Below, piece by piece: positions 16,675 to 26,792 of a DNA stretch of 62,187 nucleotides (position 1 is its first letter; each line of letters opens with the position of its first letter). The notes beneath the pieces were generated by a model, which ran no database searches, was not told the origin of the DNA, and was given only the letters and a program-made list of their open reading frames with translations. The DNA comes from Oscillospiraceae bacterium. GTDB lineage: Bacteria > Bacillota > Clostridia > Oscillospirales > CAG-272. The stretch is taken from NCBI GenBank assembly GCA_015063545.1, contig SVTX01000006.1, positions 1 to 62,187 of the forward strand. The letters are read 5' to 3'. The translations under genes were made by a program, and so were the position numbers.

Positions 16675-19600
16675 ATGTCAAATATCGGAAACATGAAAAT
16701 AGATACAAATGGACAAACGGTAATAGGTATAGATATAGGCTCTACAACTGCAAAAATAGTAGTGGTTAAAAATAATGAGCTTGTATATGATTGCTATGAA
16801 AGACATTTTTCACAGGTACGCCCTAAAACACTTGAACTTATTCAAAGGATAAAAGATATCGTCGGAGAAGATGACGTCAAGGTGGCGATATCAGGCTCTG
16901 CCGGACTCGGTATGGCAAGATGCGCCGACATTCCTTTTGTGCAGGAAGTTTTTGCAACGGGCGAGACGGTGAAGAAGTTTCAACCCGACACAAGTGTGGT
17001 GATAGAGCTTGGAGGAGAGGATGCGAAGGTTATTTTCTTCAAGGGCGGAATGGATGAGAGAATGAACGGCACTTGTGCGGGAGGCACAGGCGCGTTTATC
17101 GACCAGATGGCGACGCTTTTGGATATGTCTGTAAATGAGATGGATGAAATCAGCCTCAATGCCACGAAGCTTTATCCTATAGCATCACGTTGCGGTGTTT
17201 TTGCAAAGACAGATATCCAGCCCTTGCTCAATCAAGGCGCAGCAAAATCCAATATTGCAGCATCGATATATGTAGCAGTTGCAAATCAGACCATCTCCGG
17301 ACTTGCACAGGGAAGAAAAATAGAGGGCAAGGTCATGTTTTTAGGCGGTCCTTTGTACTATTGTCAAGGACTTAGAAAAGCGTTCAAAGATGCATTGAAG
17401 CTTGATGATGAGCATGCAATTTTCCCCGAATACGGAAGACTCTCCGTAGCAATAGGCGCAGCGCTCTATGCTTCAAAGCAGGCAATATCGTTTAAAATTG
17501 AGCAGATAGAGGGTAAAATCGAGAAGAGTACGCAAGAAAAGATACAGACGGCTCACGGAGAACCGCTTTTTGAAAATGAAAGTGAATACGAGCAATTTGT
17601 TCTCAGACACGCCAAAGCGAAGGTTGAAAGCGTTTATCCTAAGGATTATAAGGATACATATGCATATCTCGGAATAGATTGCGGTTCTACGACTACAAAA
17701 CTTGTTTTGATGGGTGAGAACGGTGAGATACTGTATTCTTTCTACGATTCAAATCGCGGAAATCCCGTGCAGATAGTAAAAGAACAGCTCATGGAGCTTT
17801 ACAGGGTTTGTGGTGATAATATAATTATCAGATCTTCCGCGGTAACGGGTTACGGCGAGGAGTTGATACAGCATGCTTTTCATATAGACCATGGACTGGT
17901 AGAAACTATGGCTCACTTTACTGCGGCGCATCACTTTAATCCTCGTGTGGATTTTATTCTTGATATTGGCGGTCAGGATATAAAATGCTTTAAGGTCAAG
18001 AATAATGCCATAGACAGTATTATGCTTAATGAAGCTTGCTCTTCGGGTTGTGGTTCGTTTATTGAGACGTTTGCAAAGTCAATGGGCTACGGAATAGAGG
18101 AGTTCTCAAAGCTCGGTCTTTTCGCAAAAGCCCCCGTTGATCTTGGATCAAGATGTACGGTATTTATGAACTCCTCCGTAAAGCAGGCACAAAAGGACGG
18201 CGCAAGTGTAGGGGATATTTCAGCAGGTCTTTCTACCAGTGTAGTTAAAAATGCAATATATAAGGTTATTCGAGCAACGTCTGTTGACGATCTTGGAAAA
18301 GAGATAGTTGTCCAGGGCGGAACGTTTTACAATGATGCTGTATTGCGCGCGTTTGAAAATGAGCTTGGAAGAAACGTAATAAGACCTTCTATAGCAGGAC
18401 TTATGGGCGCATACGGAGCTGCGCTTTACGCCAAGAGTATGAGAAAAGATAGTTCTACGATACTTACCTTGGATCAACTTTCCGAGTTCACGCACACATC
18501 CAAAGCAGCCACCTGTCGCGGTTGCGGAAATAACTGCCAGCTCACTATCAATATTTTCGGCGGCAACGAAAGATATATATCCGGAAACAAGTGCGAGCGA
18601 GGCGGAAAGCTTAATGAGGACGCATCCGAGATCGAGGTAATTCCGAATCTGCATAGATATAAAAGAGAACGCTTCGAGGAGTTTTTCAAAAATTCCAATG
18701 AGGGAACAAGAGGCACGGTAGGTATTCCCATGGCTTTGGGAATGTATGAGCTTGCGCCCTTGTGGTACACATTGTTTTCTGAGCTTGGCTATAAGGTAGT
18801 ATTTTCAGGCTTTTCCAGCAGACAGATATATACCAAGGGGCAGTATTCAATTCCGTCTGATACGGCTTGTTACCCTGCAAAAATAATGCACGGGCACATT
18901 GAAACTCTTATTGAAAAAAAGGTGGACATGATATTCTATCCATGTCTTACATATAATATTAACGAGAATATCAGTGACAATCACTATAACTGTCCTGTAG
19001 TGGCATATTATTCCGAATTGCTTTCCGGTAACATGGAGTCGCTGAGAGGAATCGATTTTGTGTATCCGTATCTTAATGTTAACGATCAAAAGGAGCTTAC
19101 CAAAGAGCTTTATCAGATATTCAGAAACAGAGATGGCGGATTTACGAAGGCGCAGATCAAAAATGCAGTAGAGGCGGCATTTTGTGCTTACGATAAATGG
19201 ATGAGCGACATAAAGGCTGAGGGAGAGCGAGCTATTAAATGGGCAAGGGAAAACGGCAGGAGAATAATGATACTTGCGGGCAGACCTTATCACGTAGATC
19301 CCGAAATAGGACATGGCATAGACAAGCTTGCTGTAAAGCTTGGATTTGTGGTTGTCAGTGAAGATAGCGTTTATCATCTGGCACAGGCCCCCGAACTTGC
19401 AGTTTTGAATCAGTGGACATATCATGCCAGACTGTACGCGGCGGCAAATTATGCGGCACACAATGATGACGTGGAGCTTGTACAGCTTGTATCGTTCGGC
19501 TGTGGAATAGATGCTATTACCACGGATGAGGTAAGAGCGATTCTTGAGAAAAGTTCAAAGCTATATACACAGATAAAAATAGATGAGATAACTAATCTTG

Positions 19601-19677
19601 GCGCTGTAAATATTCGCTTGAGAAGCTTGCTCGGAGCGTTGGATTTTTCTTCCCTGACTGAAGATGAGAAAAATTAA
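16675..19677 (+). CDS. 2-hydroxyacyl-CoA dehydratase activase-like protein (two BcrAD/BadFG ATPase domains plus DUF2229)
   Basis: 1000 residues. ATPase module 1 begins GIDIGSTTAKIVVVK and has NGTCAGGTGAFIDQM. Module 2 begins YLGIDCGSTTTKLVLM and has NEACSSGCGSFIETFAKSMG, whose Cys residues resemble the [4Fe-4S] ligands of the dehydratase activator HgdC. The C-terminal third is a DUF2229-type domain (GIPMALGMYELAPLWYTLF). Many Bacillota carry this as one ~1400-residue protein; here the last part is a separate gene 14 bases downstream. The physiological substrate of this long form is not established. GGGGAAAT site before the ATG. Confidence 0.9.
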   Translation: MSNIGNMKIDTNGQTVIGIDIGSTTAKIVVVKNNELVYDCYERHFSQVRPKTLELIQRIKDIVGEDDVKVAISGSAGLGMARCADIPFVQEVFATGETVKKFQPDTSVVIELGGEDAKVIFFKGGMDERMNGTCAGGTGAFIDQMATLLDMSVNEMDEISLNATKLYPIASRCGVFAKTDIQPLLNQGAAKSNIAASIYVAVANQTISGLAQGRKIEGKVMFLGGPLYYCQGLRKAFKDALKLDDEHAIFPEYGRLSVAIGAALYASKQAISFKIEQIEGKIEKSTQEKIQTAHGEPLFENESEYEQFVLRHAKAKVESVYPKDYKDTYAYLGIDCGSTTTKLVLMGENGEILYSFYDSNRGNPVQIVKEQLMELYRVCGDNIIIRSSAVTGYGEELIQHAFHIDHGLVETMAHFTAAHHFNPRVDFILDIGGQDIKCFKVKNNAIDSIMLNEACSSGCGSFIETFAKSMGYGIEEFSKLGLFAKAPVDLGSRCTVFMNSSVKQAQKDGASVGDISAGLSTSVVKNAIYKVIRATSVDDLGKEIVVQGGTFYNDAVLRAFENELGRNVIRPSIAGLMGAYGAALYAKSMRKDSSTILTLDQLSEFTHTSKAATCRGCGNNCQLTINIFGGNERYISGNKCERGGKLNEDASEIEVIPNLHRYKRERFEEFFKNSNEGTRGTVGIPMALGMYELAPLWYTLFSELGYKVVFSGFSSRQIYTKGQYSIPSDTACYPAKIMHGHIETLIEKKVDMIFYPCLTYNINENISDNHYNCPVVAYYSELLSGNMESLRGIDFVYPYLNVNDQKELTKELYQIFRNRDGGFTKAQIKNAVEAAFCAYDKWMSDIKAEGERAIKWARENGRRIMILAGRPYHVDPEIGHGIDKLAVKLGFVVVSEDSVYHLAQAPELAVLNQWTYHARLYAAANYAAHNDDVELVQLVSFGCGIDAITTDEVRAILEKSSKLYTQIKIDEITNLGAVNIRLRSLLGALDFSSLTEDEKN

Positions 19678-19691
19678 GGATATTGGTGACA

Positions 19692-21002
19692 ATGAATAAA
19701 AAGCAAAAAAAAGATAAAATAACATGTAATGGGATAGATAGGGTACTGTTTACCGAAGAAATGAGAAAGGATTACACTATCCTGTTTCCCACCATGCTTC
19801 CAAGACATTTTAAAATAATTTCCAAAGTCTTCAACCACTATGGCTATAATACCGTTTTGCTTGAGGATGGCACTCATGGAGATGAAAAGGCGGTTATTGA
19901 TGCCGGTTTGAGAAGCGTACACAATGATGCGTGCTATCCTGCGCTTTTGGTCATAGGACAGTTTATTCATGCGCTTGAAAGCGGAAAATACGATACGCAT
20001 AAGGTAGCGCTTATGATGTCTCAAACGGGTGGCGGATGTAGAGCGTCTAATTATATTGCTCTTATCCGTAAAGCCTTGAAAAAGGCAGGATTTGAGTACG
20101 TTCCCGTTATCTCGCTTAATTTTTCCGGACTTGAAAAAAACCCCGGCTTTAAGATAACTTTGCCCATGGCGCATCGCGCCATATATGCCGTTTTGTACGG
20201 AGATCTTCTGATGACATTGGTAAATCAGACAAAGCCTTACGAGACAGTCAAGGGAAGCTCTGAGAAGCTTGCTGATGAATGGACTGACAGACTTGTGCAA
20301 GAGATGACTAACAGTAGAATTAAATATTCTGCGGTAAAGAAAAATTACGATTTGATAGTCAAAGATTTTGCTAATATAGAACGCACTTCTGAGAAGAAAG
20401 TAAAGGTTGGCATAGTCGGAGAAATATTTGTTAAGTTCTCCCCGCTTGGCAATAATAATCTTGAGGAGTTCCTCATATCTGAAAACGCAGAACCCGTAAT
20501 GGCAGGACTTATGGATTTTGTTATGTACTGTGCATATAATCCAATTAAGGATGCCGAGCTTTACGGCAAGGGCAAGAAGACTGCCTGGATATATAAGATA
20601 GTGTGCAAATTTGCTGCTAAAAAGCAGAATGATATGTTTGATGCTATAAGACGTTCAGGCATATTTAACACACCTGCATCCTTTGACAGTACAGTTCATG
20701 CAGCCAACGACTACATAAGCAACGGCGTGAAGATGGGCGAGGGATGGCTCTTGACCGCTGAAATGCTTGAGCTTATTGAGGAAGGTGTGAACAACATCGT
20801 CTGCGCTCAGCCATTCGGTTGCTTGCCTAATCATATAGTTGGAAAGGGAATGATGAAGCCTATCAAGGAAACTCATCCCAATGTAAATATAGTAGCCATC
20901 GATTACGACCCCGGTGCTACAAAAATCAATCAGGAAAACAGAATAAAGCTTATGCTTGCCAACGCAAACGAGGCATTGATGGCGGAGCTTGATAACGCAT
21001 AA
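19692..21002 (+). CDS. 2-hydroxyacyl-CoA dehydratase-like protein, detached C-terminal part of the activase fusion
   Basis: 436 residues matching the final third of the long activase/dehydratase-like proteins. Conserved pieces include DACYPALLVIGQF, SQTGGGCRASNYIALIRKAL and CAQPFGCLPNHIVGKGM, with cysteines placed for an iron-sulfur cluster. An alternative GTG start at 19686 has better spacing (5 bases) to the AAGGA site, so either codon is possible. It almost certainly acts with the product of 16675-19677. Confidence 0.88.
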   Translation: MNKKQKKDKITCNGIDRVLFTEEMRKDYTILFPTMLPRHFKIISKVFNHYGYNTVLLEDGTHGDEKAVIDAGLRSVHNDACYPALLVIGQFIHALESGKYDTHKVALMMSQTGGGCRASNYIALIRKALKKAGFEYVPVISLNFSGLEKNPGFKITLPMAHRAIYAVLYGDLLMTLVNQTKPYETVKGSSEKLADEWTDRLVQEMTNSRIKYSAVKKNYDLIVKDFANIERTSEKKVKVGIVGEIFVKFSPLGNNNLEEFLISENAEPVMAGLMDFVMYCAYNPIKDAELYGKGKKTAWIYKIVCKFAAKKQNDMFDAIRRSGIFNTPASFDSTVHAANDYISNGVKMGEGWLLTAEMLELIEEGVNNIVCAQPFGCLPNHIVGKGMMKPIKETHPNVNIVAIDYDPGATKINQENRIKLMLANANEALMAELDNA

Positions 21003-21022
21003 GGCGTTTAGAAAGGGTACAA

Positions 21023-21490
21023 ATGGGAAGATTCAGAAACAGAATGTACAGATTTATGTACGGAAGATACGGAGTAGATGAGTTATATACGTTTATAAGT
21101 ATTCTTGTCGTAGTTCTTTTGATTTTGGAATGGATATTGAGCATATTCATCGGCGACAGTGCCGTGGGCGCTACGGTATTGTTTTTCATTGTTACATTAA
21201 ATCTTGTACTGCTGGTATGGTCTGTTGTGCGTTGCTTTTCAAAGAAAATAGACAAAAGAAGACGGCAGAATGCCGTATATCTTAAAGCTCGCCAAGCAGT
21301 AAAAAGATTTATTACCTGCAACACATCAAAAAAGACCAAAAAAGGACCTATGGATGGTGGCGGATATATATATCGCGATTGCACGAAATGCTCTAATACC
21401 TTGAGACTTCCTTATAAGTCGGGCAAAAACGCCGTAAGATGTCCAAAATGCTCGCATAGATTTTTTGTAAAAGCTAAAAAAATAAAGTGA
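21023..21490 (+). CDS. Small membrane protein with C-terminal zinc ribbon
   Basis: 155 residues. Two spans (LYTFISILVVVLLILEWIL and a following V/L-rich segment) are followed by a basic stretch and a zinc ribbon made of CTKCSNTLRLPYKSG and CPKCSHRF. The ribbon is of the type often called zinc-ribbon domain. Function not known. AAAGGG precedes the ATG. Confidence 0.8.
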   Translation: MGRFRNRMYRFMYGRYGVDELYTFISILVVVLLILEWILSIFIGDSAVGATVLFFIVTLNLVLLVWSVVRCFSKKIDKRRRQNAVYLKARQAVKRFITCNTSKKTKKGPMDGGGYIYRDCTKCSNTLRLPYKSGKNAVRCPKCSHRFFVKAKKIK

Positions 21491-21491
21491 T

Positions 21492-21527
21492 AAAAATGCT
21501 ACCCTGTTTTTTGGGGTAGCATTTTGG
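21492..21527 (+). terminator. Hairpin terminator between the zinc-ribbon gene and the MBL-fold gene
   Basis: AAAATGCTACCC / GGGGTAGCATTTT surrounds a T-rich loop. The right arm runs into the GGAG site of the next gene, so the hairpin may also limit its translation. Confidence 0.7.
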
Positions 21528-21539
21528 AGTAATGACACT

Positions 21540-22436
21540 ATGATAAAAAGTAAAAAGATAAAACTTATTATCATTATTTCGGCAGTAGTTATTATACTTG
21601 CTTTGTGCGCAACGGGAATTTATATTTTTCGTGATATACTGTTTGAGAAGGATGCCGTTGAGCAGGCTATTGAAAACGGAGATATAACCATACATTTTAT
21701 AGACGTCGGACAGGCTGATTGTGTTCTGATTATGACACCACAAGGTAACATGCTTGTGGATTCGGGCACGAGCAGCTCGGAGGGGAAGCTTGAAAATTAT
21801 CTCACCGATCTTGATATAACATCGTTTGAGTATTTGGTTATTACACATCCGCACGATGACCATATCGGTGGTGCGGATATGATAATCAGGAATTTTGATG
21901 TCAGAAATATAATGATGTCCGATATGGGTAACGAAGAAGAACTTGCAAATGAAATCGTTTCGTTGGCGAGTCAATATGAAATCAACGTGATATATCCCGA
22001 CTCAGGGTATAATTTTTCACTTGGAGAATGCCAAAACACCGTGATCGCCCCTAATTCGGAATATGATGAGTACGATGAGGTCAACAGCACAAGTATCGTT
22101 CTCAAATGTCAGATAGATAAACGTTCTGTGATTCTGACGGGTGATGCCGAGGCAGATTCCGAAGCGGAGATGATAGCTAAGTATGGAAATTTTCTTGACT
22201 GTGACATATTAAAGCTTGGACATCACGGCTCAAAAACTTCAAGTTCATATAGATTTCTTGAAATAACCTCACCCGAATATGCGATAGCCTGTTGCGGAGA
22301 GGATAACACGTACGGACATCCGGCCGCAGAGGTCAAGTACCGACTTAACATGTTTGGCATCACTCTACTGTCCACCGATAAAGAGGGAAGCATTGTGTTC
22401 TCCTGTGACGGTGATACATTCGAATATATTGGATAA
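21540..22436 (+). CDS. ComEC/Rec2-like metallo-beta-lactamase-fold hydrolase, membrane-anchored
   Basis: 298 residues. An N-terminal anchor (LIIIISAVVIILALCATGIY) is followed by an MBL domain with IHFIDVGQADCVLI, LVDSGTSS, the metal motif THPHDDHIGGAD, LTGDAEAD and LKLGHHGSKTSSS. These match the stand-alone ComEC C-terminal-domain family, proposed to cut DNA or phosphodiesters outside the membrane. No ComEC channel lies nearby. Confidence 0.88.
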   Translation: MIKSKKIKLIIIISAVVIILALCATGIYIFRDILFEKDAVEQAIENGDITIHFIDVGQADCVLIMTPQGNMLVDSGTSSSEGKLENYLTDLDITSFEYLVITHPHDDHIGGADMIIRNFDVRNIMMSDMGNEEELANEIVSLASQYEINVIYPDSGYNFSLGECQNTVIAPNSEYDEYDEVNSTSIVLKCQIDKRSVILTGDAEADSEAEMIAKYGNFLDCDILKLGHHGSKTSSSYRFLEITSPEYAIACCGEDNTYGHPAAEVKYRLNMFGITLLSTDKEGSIVFSCDGDTFEYIG

Positions 22437-22490
22437 AAAACGACAACCCAAGACTGCGCTAAAGCAGCGGGGTTGCCGTTTTGTGTTTTA
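22437..22490. terminator. Two-way terminator between the MBL-fold gene and clpX
   Basis: AAAACGACAACCC / GGGTTGCCGTTTT with one mismatch, A-run on one side and T-rich on the other. It serves both converging genes. Confidence 0.8.
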
Positions 22491-22499
22491 TTTATTCCA

Positions 22500-23810
22500 T
22501 TATTCTGCCGTCGGTGCCTCAAGCTGAGGAACTTTGAGGACAAGTCTGGGATATTCACTGTCTCGAACACAAGCTTCGGTTATTATAACTTCTTCTATAT
22601 CGTCTCTTGAGGGGATGTCGTACATTATCTGAGTCATGAATGATTCCATAATTGAACGCAGTCCTCGCGCGCCTGTGTGACGTTCTGTAGCCAACGAAGC
22701 TATTGCTTTGAGCGCATCGTCTTCAAACGAGAGCTTAACCCCATCAATATTAAAGAGTTTCATATATTGCTTAATAATTGCATTTTTTGGTTCTGTAAGA
22801 ATCTTTACAAGAGCATCATTATCAAGCTCGGAGAGGGAAACTATTACGGGGAGTCTGCCCACAAGTTCGGGAATAAGACCAAACTTGACTATATCGTGTG
22901 CTGTGACGTCCTTGTATATTTCCGTGCTGTCTTTTGACGTGACGGGGCTTCCAAAGCCAATAGTGTTTCCGCCCTTGCGCTTACCGATAACCTTGTCAAT
23001 ACCGTCAAATGCACCGCCGCAAATAAAGAGGATGTTTTCAGTATTTATCTTAATGAATTCCTGCGTGGGATGCTTACGGCCGCCCTGAGGAGGAACGTTT
23101 GCCTCTGTGCCCTCCAAGATCTTGAGGAGAGCCTGCTGAACACCTTCGCCCGATACGTCACGGGTTATAGAGCGATTTTCGCTCTTTCGTGATATTTTAT
23201 CTATTTCATCAATATAAATAATGCCTTTTTCTGCAAGCTCAATATCGTAGTCTGCCGCTTGAATGAGACGAAGGAGAATGTTTTCAACGTCCTCGCCTAC
23301 GTATCCAGCCTCTGTCAATGTTGTTGCGTCGGCAATGGCGAAGGGAACCTTGAGCGTTTTTGCAAGTGTCTGGGCCAGATAAGTTTTTCCAACACCGGTA
23401 GGGCCAAGAAGAAGAACGTTACTTTTTTGTATCTCAACGTCGTGTTCTTCGGGTTGAGCTTTCCTTCTTCTTCTCTGAGAGGGCTTTTGCGCCTGATTTA
23501 GAATTCTCTTGTAGTGATTATATACAGCAACGGAAAGAGCTACCTTTGCACTATCCTGTCCTACCACGTATTCGTCAAGAGCCTCCTTGATCTGTGCAGG
23601 CTTGGGCAGACTTTCAAATGAAAGATCATTTTCGTGATATACGACAGAGCTTTCATATATCATGTCTGCACACTGCTCGACGCAAAAGTCGCAAATATAA
23701 ACTCCCGACGGTGAAGGAATGAGAAAATTCACTTGATTTTCATTTTGTCCGCAGAATGAACAGTATCTCAAATTGGATGTATGCGGAGTGTGGTTATTTT
23801 CGGATGCCAT
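22500..23810 (-). CDS. clpX: ATP-dependent Clp protease ATP-binding subunit ClpX
   Basis: 436 residues. The N-terminal zinc-binding domain has CSFCGQ and CDFCVEQC. The AAA+ module has Walker A GPTGVGKT, Walker [11 protein letters not shown], the pore loop region GYVGEDVE, the ClpP-docking IGF (NTIGFGSP) and the sensor [10 protein letters not shown]. The ATG at 23810 was chosen over an in-frame TTG at 23825 because AAAGGTG sits ~7 bases before it. It lies 17 bases behind clpP, in the conserved tig-clpP-clpX order. Confidence 0.97.
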   Translation of the reverse strand: MASENNHTPHTSNLRYCSFCGQNENQVNFLIPSPSGVYICDFCVEQCADMIYESSVVYHENDLSFESLPKPAQIKEALDEYVVGQDSAKVALSVAVYNHYKRILNQAQKPSQRRRRKAQPEEHDVEIQKSNVLLLGPTGVGKTYLAQTLAKTLKVPFAIADATTLTEAGYVGEDVENILLRLIQAADYDIELAEKGIIYIDEIDKISRKSENRSITRDVSGEGVQQALLKILEGTEANVPPQGGRKHPTQEFIKINTENILFICGGAFDGIDKVIGKRKGGNTIGFGSPVTSKDSTEIYKDVTAHDIVKFGLIPELVGRLPVIVSLSELDNDALVKILTEPKNAIIKQYMKLFNIDGVKLSFEDDALKAIASLATERHTGARGLRSIMESFMTQIMYDIPSRDDIEEVIITEACVRDSEYPRLVLKVPQLEAPTAE

Positions 23811-23827
23811 GTCTTCACCTTTCAAAA

Positions 23828-24433
23828 TTATTCGTGCTTGTCGAGTATGCGGTCAATAATACCGTATTCAAGAGCCTCCTGCGCGGTCATGAAATAGTCT
23901 CTGTCGGTATCCTTTTCAATCTGCTTTACAGTTTTGCCTGTGTTCTCGGAAAGAATCTTGTTGAGCATATCACGTGTGCGAAGTATGAGTTCCGCACGTA
24001 TCTTTATATCAGATGCTTGACCTTGCGCACCGCCGAGGGGCTGATGTATCATTATCTCACTGTGGGGAAGCGCGATTCTCTTGCCCTTGGTTCCTGCCGA
24101 GAGGAGAAAGGCACCCATGCTTGCCGCCATTCCTATACAGATGGTGGATACATCACATTTGATATACTTCATTGTGTCGTAAATTGCCATGCCGGCAGTA
24201 ACCGATCCACCGGGGCTGTTGATATAAAAACAAATATCCTTTGTGGGATCCTGTGCTTCCAAAAAGAGCATCTGTGCAACCACAAGGGATGCGGTCGCAT
24301 CGTTTACCTCATCAGACAAAAATATTATTCTGTCATTGAGCAAGCGTGAAAAAATATCGTAGGATCTTTCGCCGCGGCCCGTTTGCTCCACTACCATAGG
24401 AACAAGAGCGCTTTTCATATTATAAAAATCCAT
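23828..24433 (-). CDS. clpP: ATP-dependent Clp protease proteolytic subunit ClpP
   Basis: 201 residues. The catalytic Ser is in [11 protein letters not shown], His in [14 protein letters not shown] and Asp in TDRDYFM, a complete triad. [13 protein letters not shown] is the oxyanion and handle region. It partners ClpX (next gene) and ClpC (2062-4485). The ATG at 24433 has an AAAGG site ten bases upstream; a second ATG five codons later is possible. Confidence 0.97.
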   Translation of the reverse strand: MDFYNMKSALVPMVVEQTGRGERSYDIFSRLLNDRIIFLSDEVNDATASLVVAQMLFLEAQDPTKDICFYINSPGGSVTAGMAIYDTMKYIKCDVSTICIGMAASMGAFLLSAGTKGKRIALPHSEIMIHQPLGGAQGQASDIKIRAELILRTRDMLNKILSENTGKTVKQIEKDTDRDYFMTAQEALEYGIIDRILDKHE

Positions 24434-24471
24434 TTAAATTCAGCCTTTCGTAATTTATTGTTTGTGTAACA

Positions 24472-24521
24472 GTGCCGTACTTTACACAGAGAGTCATCGT
24501 CGGTGTGTCAAAGTACGGCAC
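24472..24521 (-). other. Long hairpin in the tig-clpP intergenic region
   Basis: GTGCCGTACTTT and AAAGTACGGCAC face each other across ~26 bases, with a further inner CAC/GTG pairing. There is no T-run on the minus strand. It may be an RNA-processing or stability element that separates tig from clpP expression. Confidence 0.65.
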
Positions 24522-24532
24522 GAATGTAACTA

Positions 24533-25813
24533 TTATGCCTTGATTACAGCATTCTCCTTAACGAGAGCCATGGCCTTTCTCACAGCCACGTCAGCCTTTA
24601 CCATATCAGCTTCAACAAATTCCTTGAGCTTTTCAACTTCCATATTATAATTGGAAGCCAAGAGAGCAAACTCTGCATCAAGTTCTTCATCTGTAACTTC
24701 AATAGCCTCTGCTGCTGCAACAGCCTCAAGCGCAAGTCTTGCTTTTACTTGCTTTTCAGCCTGGGGACGGAGCTGCTCACGGAGCTGTTCAAGTGTAAGT
24801 CCAGTGTACTTGAAGTACATCTGGAGGTCAAGACCGCTCTGACGGAGTCTGTTGTCGTAGTCGCGAACAAAGTTTTCTGTTTCGGCAACGAACATAGCCT
24901 CGGGAATTTCCGCCTCAAGCTTTTCCATAAGAACATTAAGGAGAGCCTCCTCCATGTTTGCTTCAGCTGCGCTGTCGTGTCTCTTCTGGATTTTAGCCTT
25001 CATATCCTCACGGTATTCAGCAAATGTATCGAATTCGGAAACGTCTTTTGCAAAGTCATCGTCAAGCTCGGGAAGCTCGATCTTTTCAATAGAGTTGATC
25101 GTAACCTTGAATACAGCGGGCTTACCTGCGAGGTTTTCTGCATGATAGTCCTCGGGGAAGGTAACGTTTACGTCAAATTCCTCACCGATAACATGGCCTG
25201 CAACCTGCTCCTCAAATCCGGGAATGAAGGAACCGGAGCCGAGCTTGAGGGAATAATCCTCACCCTTACCGCCTTCAAATGCAACGCCGTCAACAAAGCC
25301 TTCAAAGTTGATCTTTGTGATGTTGCCCATCTCAGCCGCAGCATCTGTAACTTCGATCTCGCGAGAGTTTCTTTCTCTTACGATGTTGATTTCCTTGTCG
25401 ATCTCTTCGTCAGTTACTTCAACAACATCCTTTTCTACCTCGATACCCTTGTAGCCATCAATTTTACATTCGGGCTTAACGGGAACGATAGCGGAGAGAA
25501 CAAGACCGTTCTCATCGATAGAAACGACGTCGATCTCGGGCTGACCTACGGGCTCAAGACCTGCTTCTTTTACAGCGGCCTCATAGTTTTCGGGGATGAG
25601 GTCGTTTATAGCATCCTCATAGAATACGCCCGAGCCGTACATTTTCTCGATCATAGCGCGGGGAGCCTTACCGGGTCTGAAGCCGGGAACGCTGATTTTC
25701 TTTACCTGCTTGCGGTAAACCTTTTCAACTGCTGCATCAAATACAGACTTTTCAACAGAGAACTCTATTTTTACCGTGCTCTTTTCTGCCTTTTCAGATT
25801 TCAATAAATTCAT
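24533..25813 (-). CDS. tig: Trigger factor
   Basis: 426 residues with all three domains. The N-terminal ribosome-binding domain has the signature VPGFRPGKAPR. The FKBP-type PPIase domain has the GNITKINFEGFVDGVAFEGG segment. The helical C-terminal chaperone domain completes the protein. It binds nascent chains at the ribosome exit. First gene before clpP-clpX. A GGAGG site precedes the ATG, and a good promoter lies upstream. Confidence 0.97.
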   Translation of the reverse strand: MNLLKSEKAEKSTVKIEFSVEKSVFDAAVEKVYRKQVKKISVPGFRPGKAPRAMIEKMYGSGVFYEDAINDLIPENYEAAVKEAGLEPVGQPEIDVVSIDENGLVLSAIVPVKPECKIDGYKGIEVEKDVVEVTDEEIDKEINIVRERNSREIEVTDAAAEMGNITKINFEGFVDGVAFEGGKGEDYSLKLGSGSFIPGFEEQVAGHVIGEEFDVNVTFPEDYHAENLAGKPAVFKVTINSIEKIELPELDDDFAKDVSEFDTFAEYREDMKAKIQKRHDSAAEANMEEALLNVLMEKLEAEIPEAMFVAETENFVRDYDNRLRQSGLDLQMYFKYTGLTLEQLREQLRPQAEKQVKARLALEAVAAAEAIEVTDEELDAEFALLASNYNMEVEKLKEFVEADMVKADVAVRKAMALVKENAVIKA

Positions 25814-25908
25814 TTTGAAATTCCTCCAAATTTTTTATCTAATATATTTTTTTCAAAGTTGCGGCAAATTCTGCCGAAAATAGTGTGCTTCAAAAAAGCA
25901 TACAATAT

Positions 25909-25937
25909 ATTGTATATTTTTTTGTGCGTTTTGTCAA
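25909..25937 (-). promoter_or_regulatory. Sigma-A promoter of tig-clpP-clpX
   Basis: On the minus strand, TTGACA (25932-25937) and TACAAT (25909-25914) are 17 bases apart. The -10 lies in a short palindrome (ACAATATATTGT). Confidence 0.85.
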
Positions 25938-25944
25938 TAGTTTT

Positions 25945-26682
25945 TTAAATTTTTAAGGGATAAAAACTTAAAAAATCCGACGATGTTATAGTGAATTTGA
26001 TGTCTTCAAATTCAAATGACAGGGGAGTAGCGTAAGAATTATGGATATGACCGTAATAACAATTTTTTATCTCAAATTCATGAAGAATGTCTACTATTTC
26101 GCGCATAACGAAATCATTCCAGATTGGTGGGAAATGCAGAAAAACAAGAATGGGCAGTTTTTCGCCGTTTTCCTTTTCGTAATTGTTCTGCAAAGCCACG
26201 GCGGCATCCAAGCTCATGCGCAATCTTATACATTCTCGATTAATAATTTTTGCGTAATCGGCATTATTTACAGGTGTTTGCTTGGATTCATCGGGAAACC
26301 AACCTCGCGTTCCACAAACTATCCTATCCTCTACAATATATGCGTTATTATAAAGAATGGACAGAGAATTGAGAGAGTGTTTTCCAAAGAAATCAGTCAT
26401 TTTTTTGGTGGTGGTCCACCAAAAATCATGGTTGCCTTTTCCAAGCAGTTTTTTGCCGTTTAGCGCGTCGATATATTGGAAATCCGCGAGCGCGCCTTCA
26501 AGTGACATAGCCCACGAAATGTCCCCCGGAACAATGACGGTGTCATTGTCTGAAACGACCAAATTCCAGTTTTTTGAGATTTTTTGCATATAGTCATTCC
26601 ATCTGGAGCCAAATACCTCCATAGACTTATTGGTTTTTTCGTCTGTGGAAAGATGAAGATCGGACAGAACAAAAATAGACAT
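25945..26682 (-). CDS. Calcineurin-like metallophosphoesterase
   Basis: 245 residues. Metal-binding motifs in order: SDLHLS, VPGDISWA (GD), GKGNHDFWW (GNHD), a histidine in LVFLHFPP and YGHIHNS (GHxH). This is a stand-alone soluble phosphoesterase; substrate unknown. The ATG at 26682 was preferred to one four codons upstream because GAGGT sits just before it. Confidence 0.9.
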   Translation of the reverse strand: MSIFVLSDLHLSTDEKTNKSMEVFGSRWNDYMQKISKNWNLVVSDNDTVIVPGDISWAMSLEGALADFQYIDALNGKKLLGKGNHDFWWTTTKKMTDFFGKHSLNSLSILYNNAYIVEDRIVCGTRGWFPDESKQTPVNNADYAKIINRECIRLRMSLDAAVALQNNYEKENGEKLPILVFLHFPPIWNDFVMREIVDILHEFEIKNCYYGHIHNSYATPLSFEFEDIKFTITSSDFLSFYPLKI

Positions 26683-26792
26683 ACGATACCTCATAAATGA
26701 ATAATAAGAGCTTTTGCTGACAATAATATAGACATCGGTACGAATGCTCGTGCCGCGAATATTTCCATATTATGAAAGGCTGGGAAAAAGAA

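Noticed and set aside
24749-25807. A 352-residue plus-strand frame opposite tig
   Set aside because: Shadow of the trigger factor gene; no motif and no start signal.
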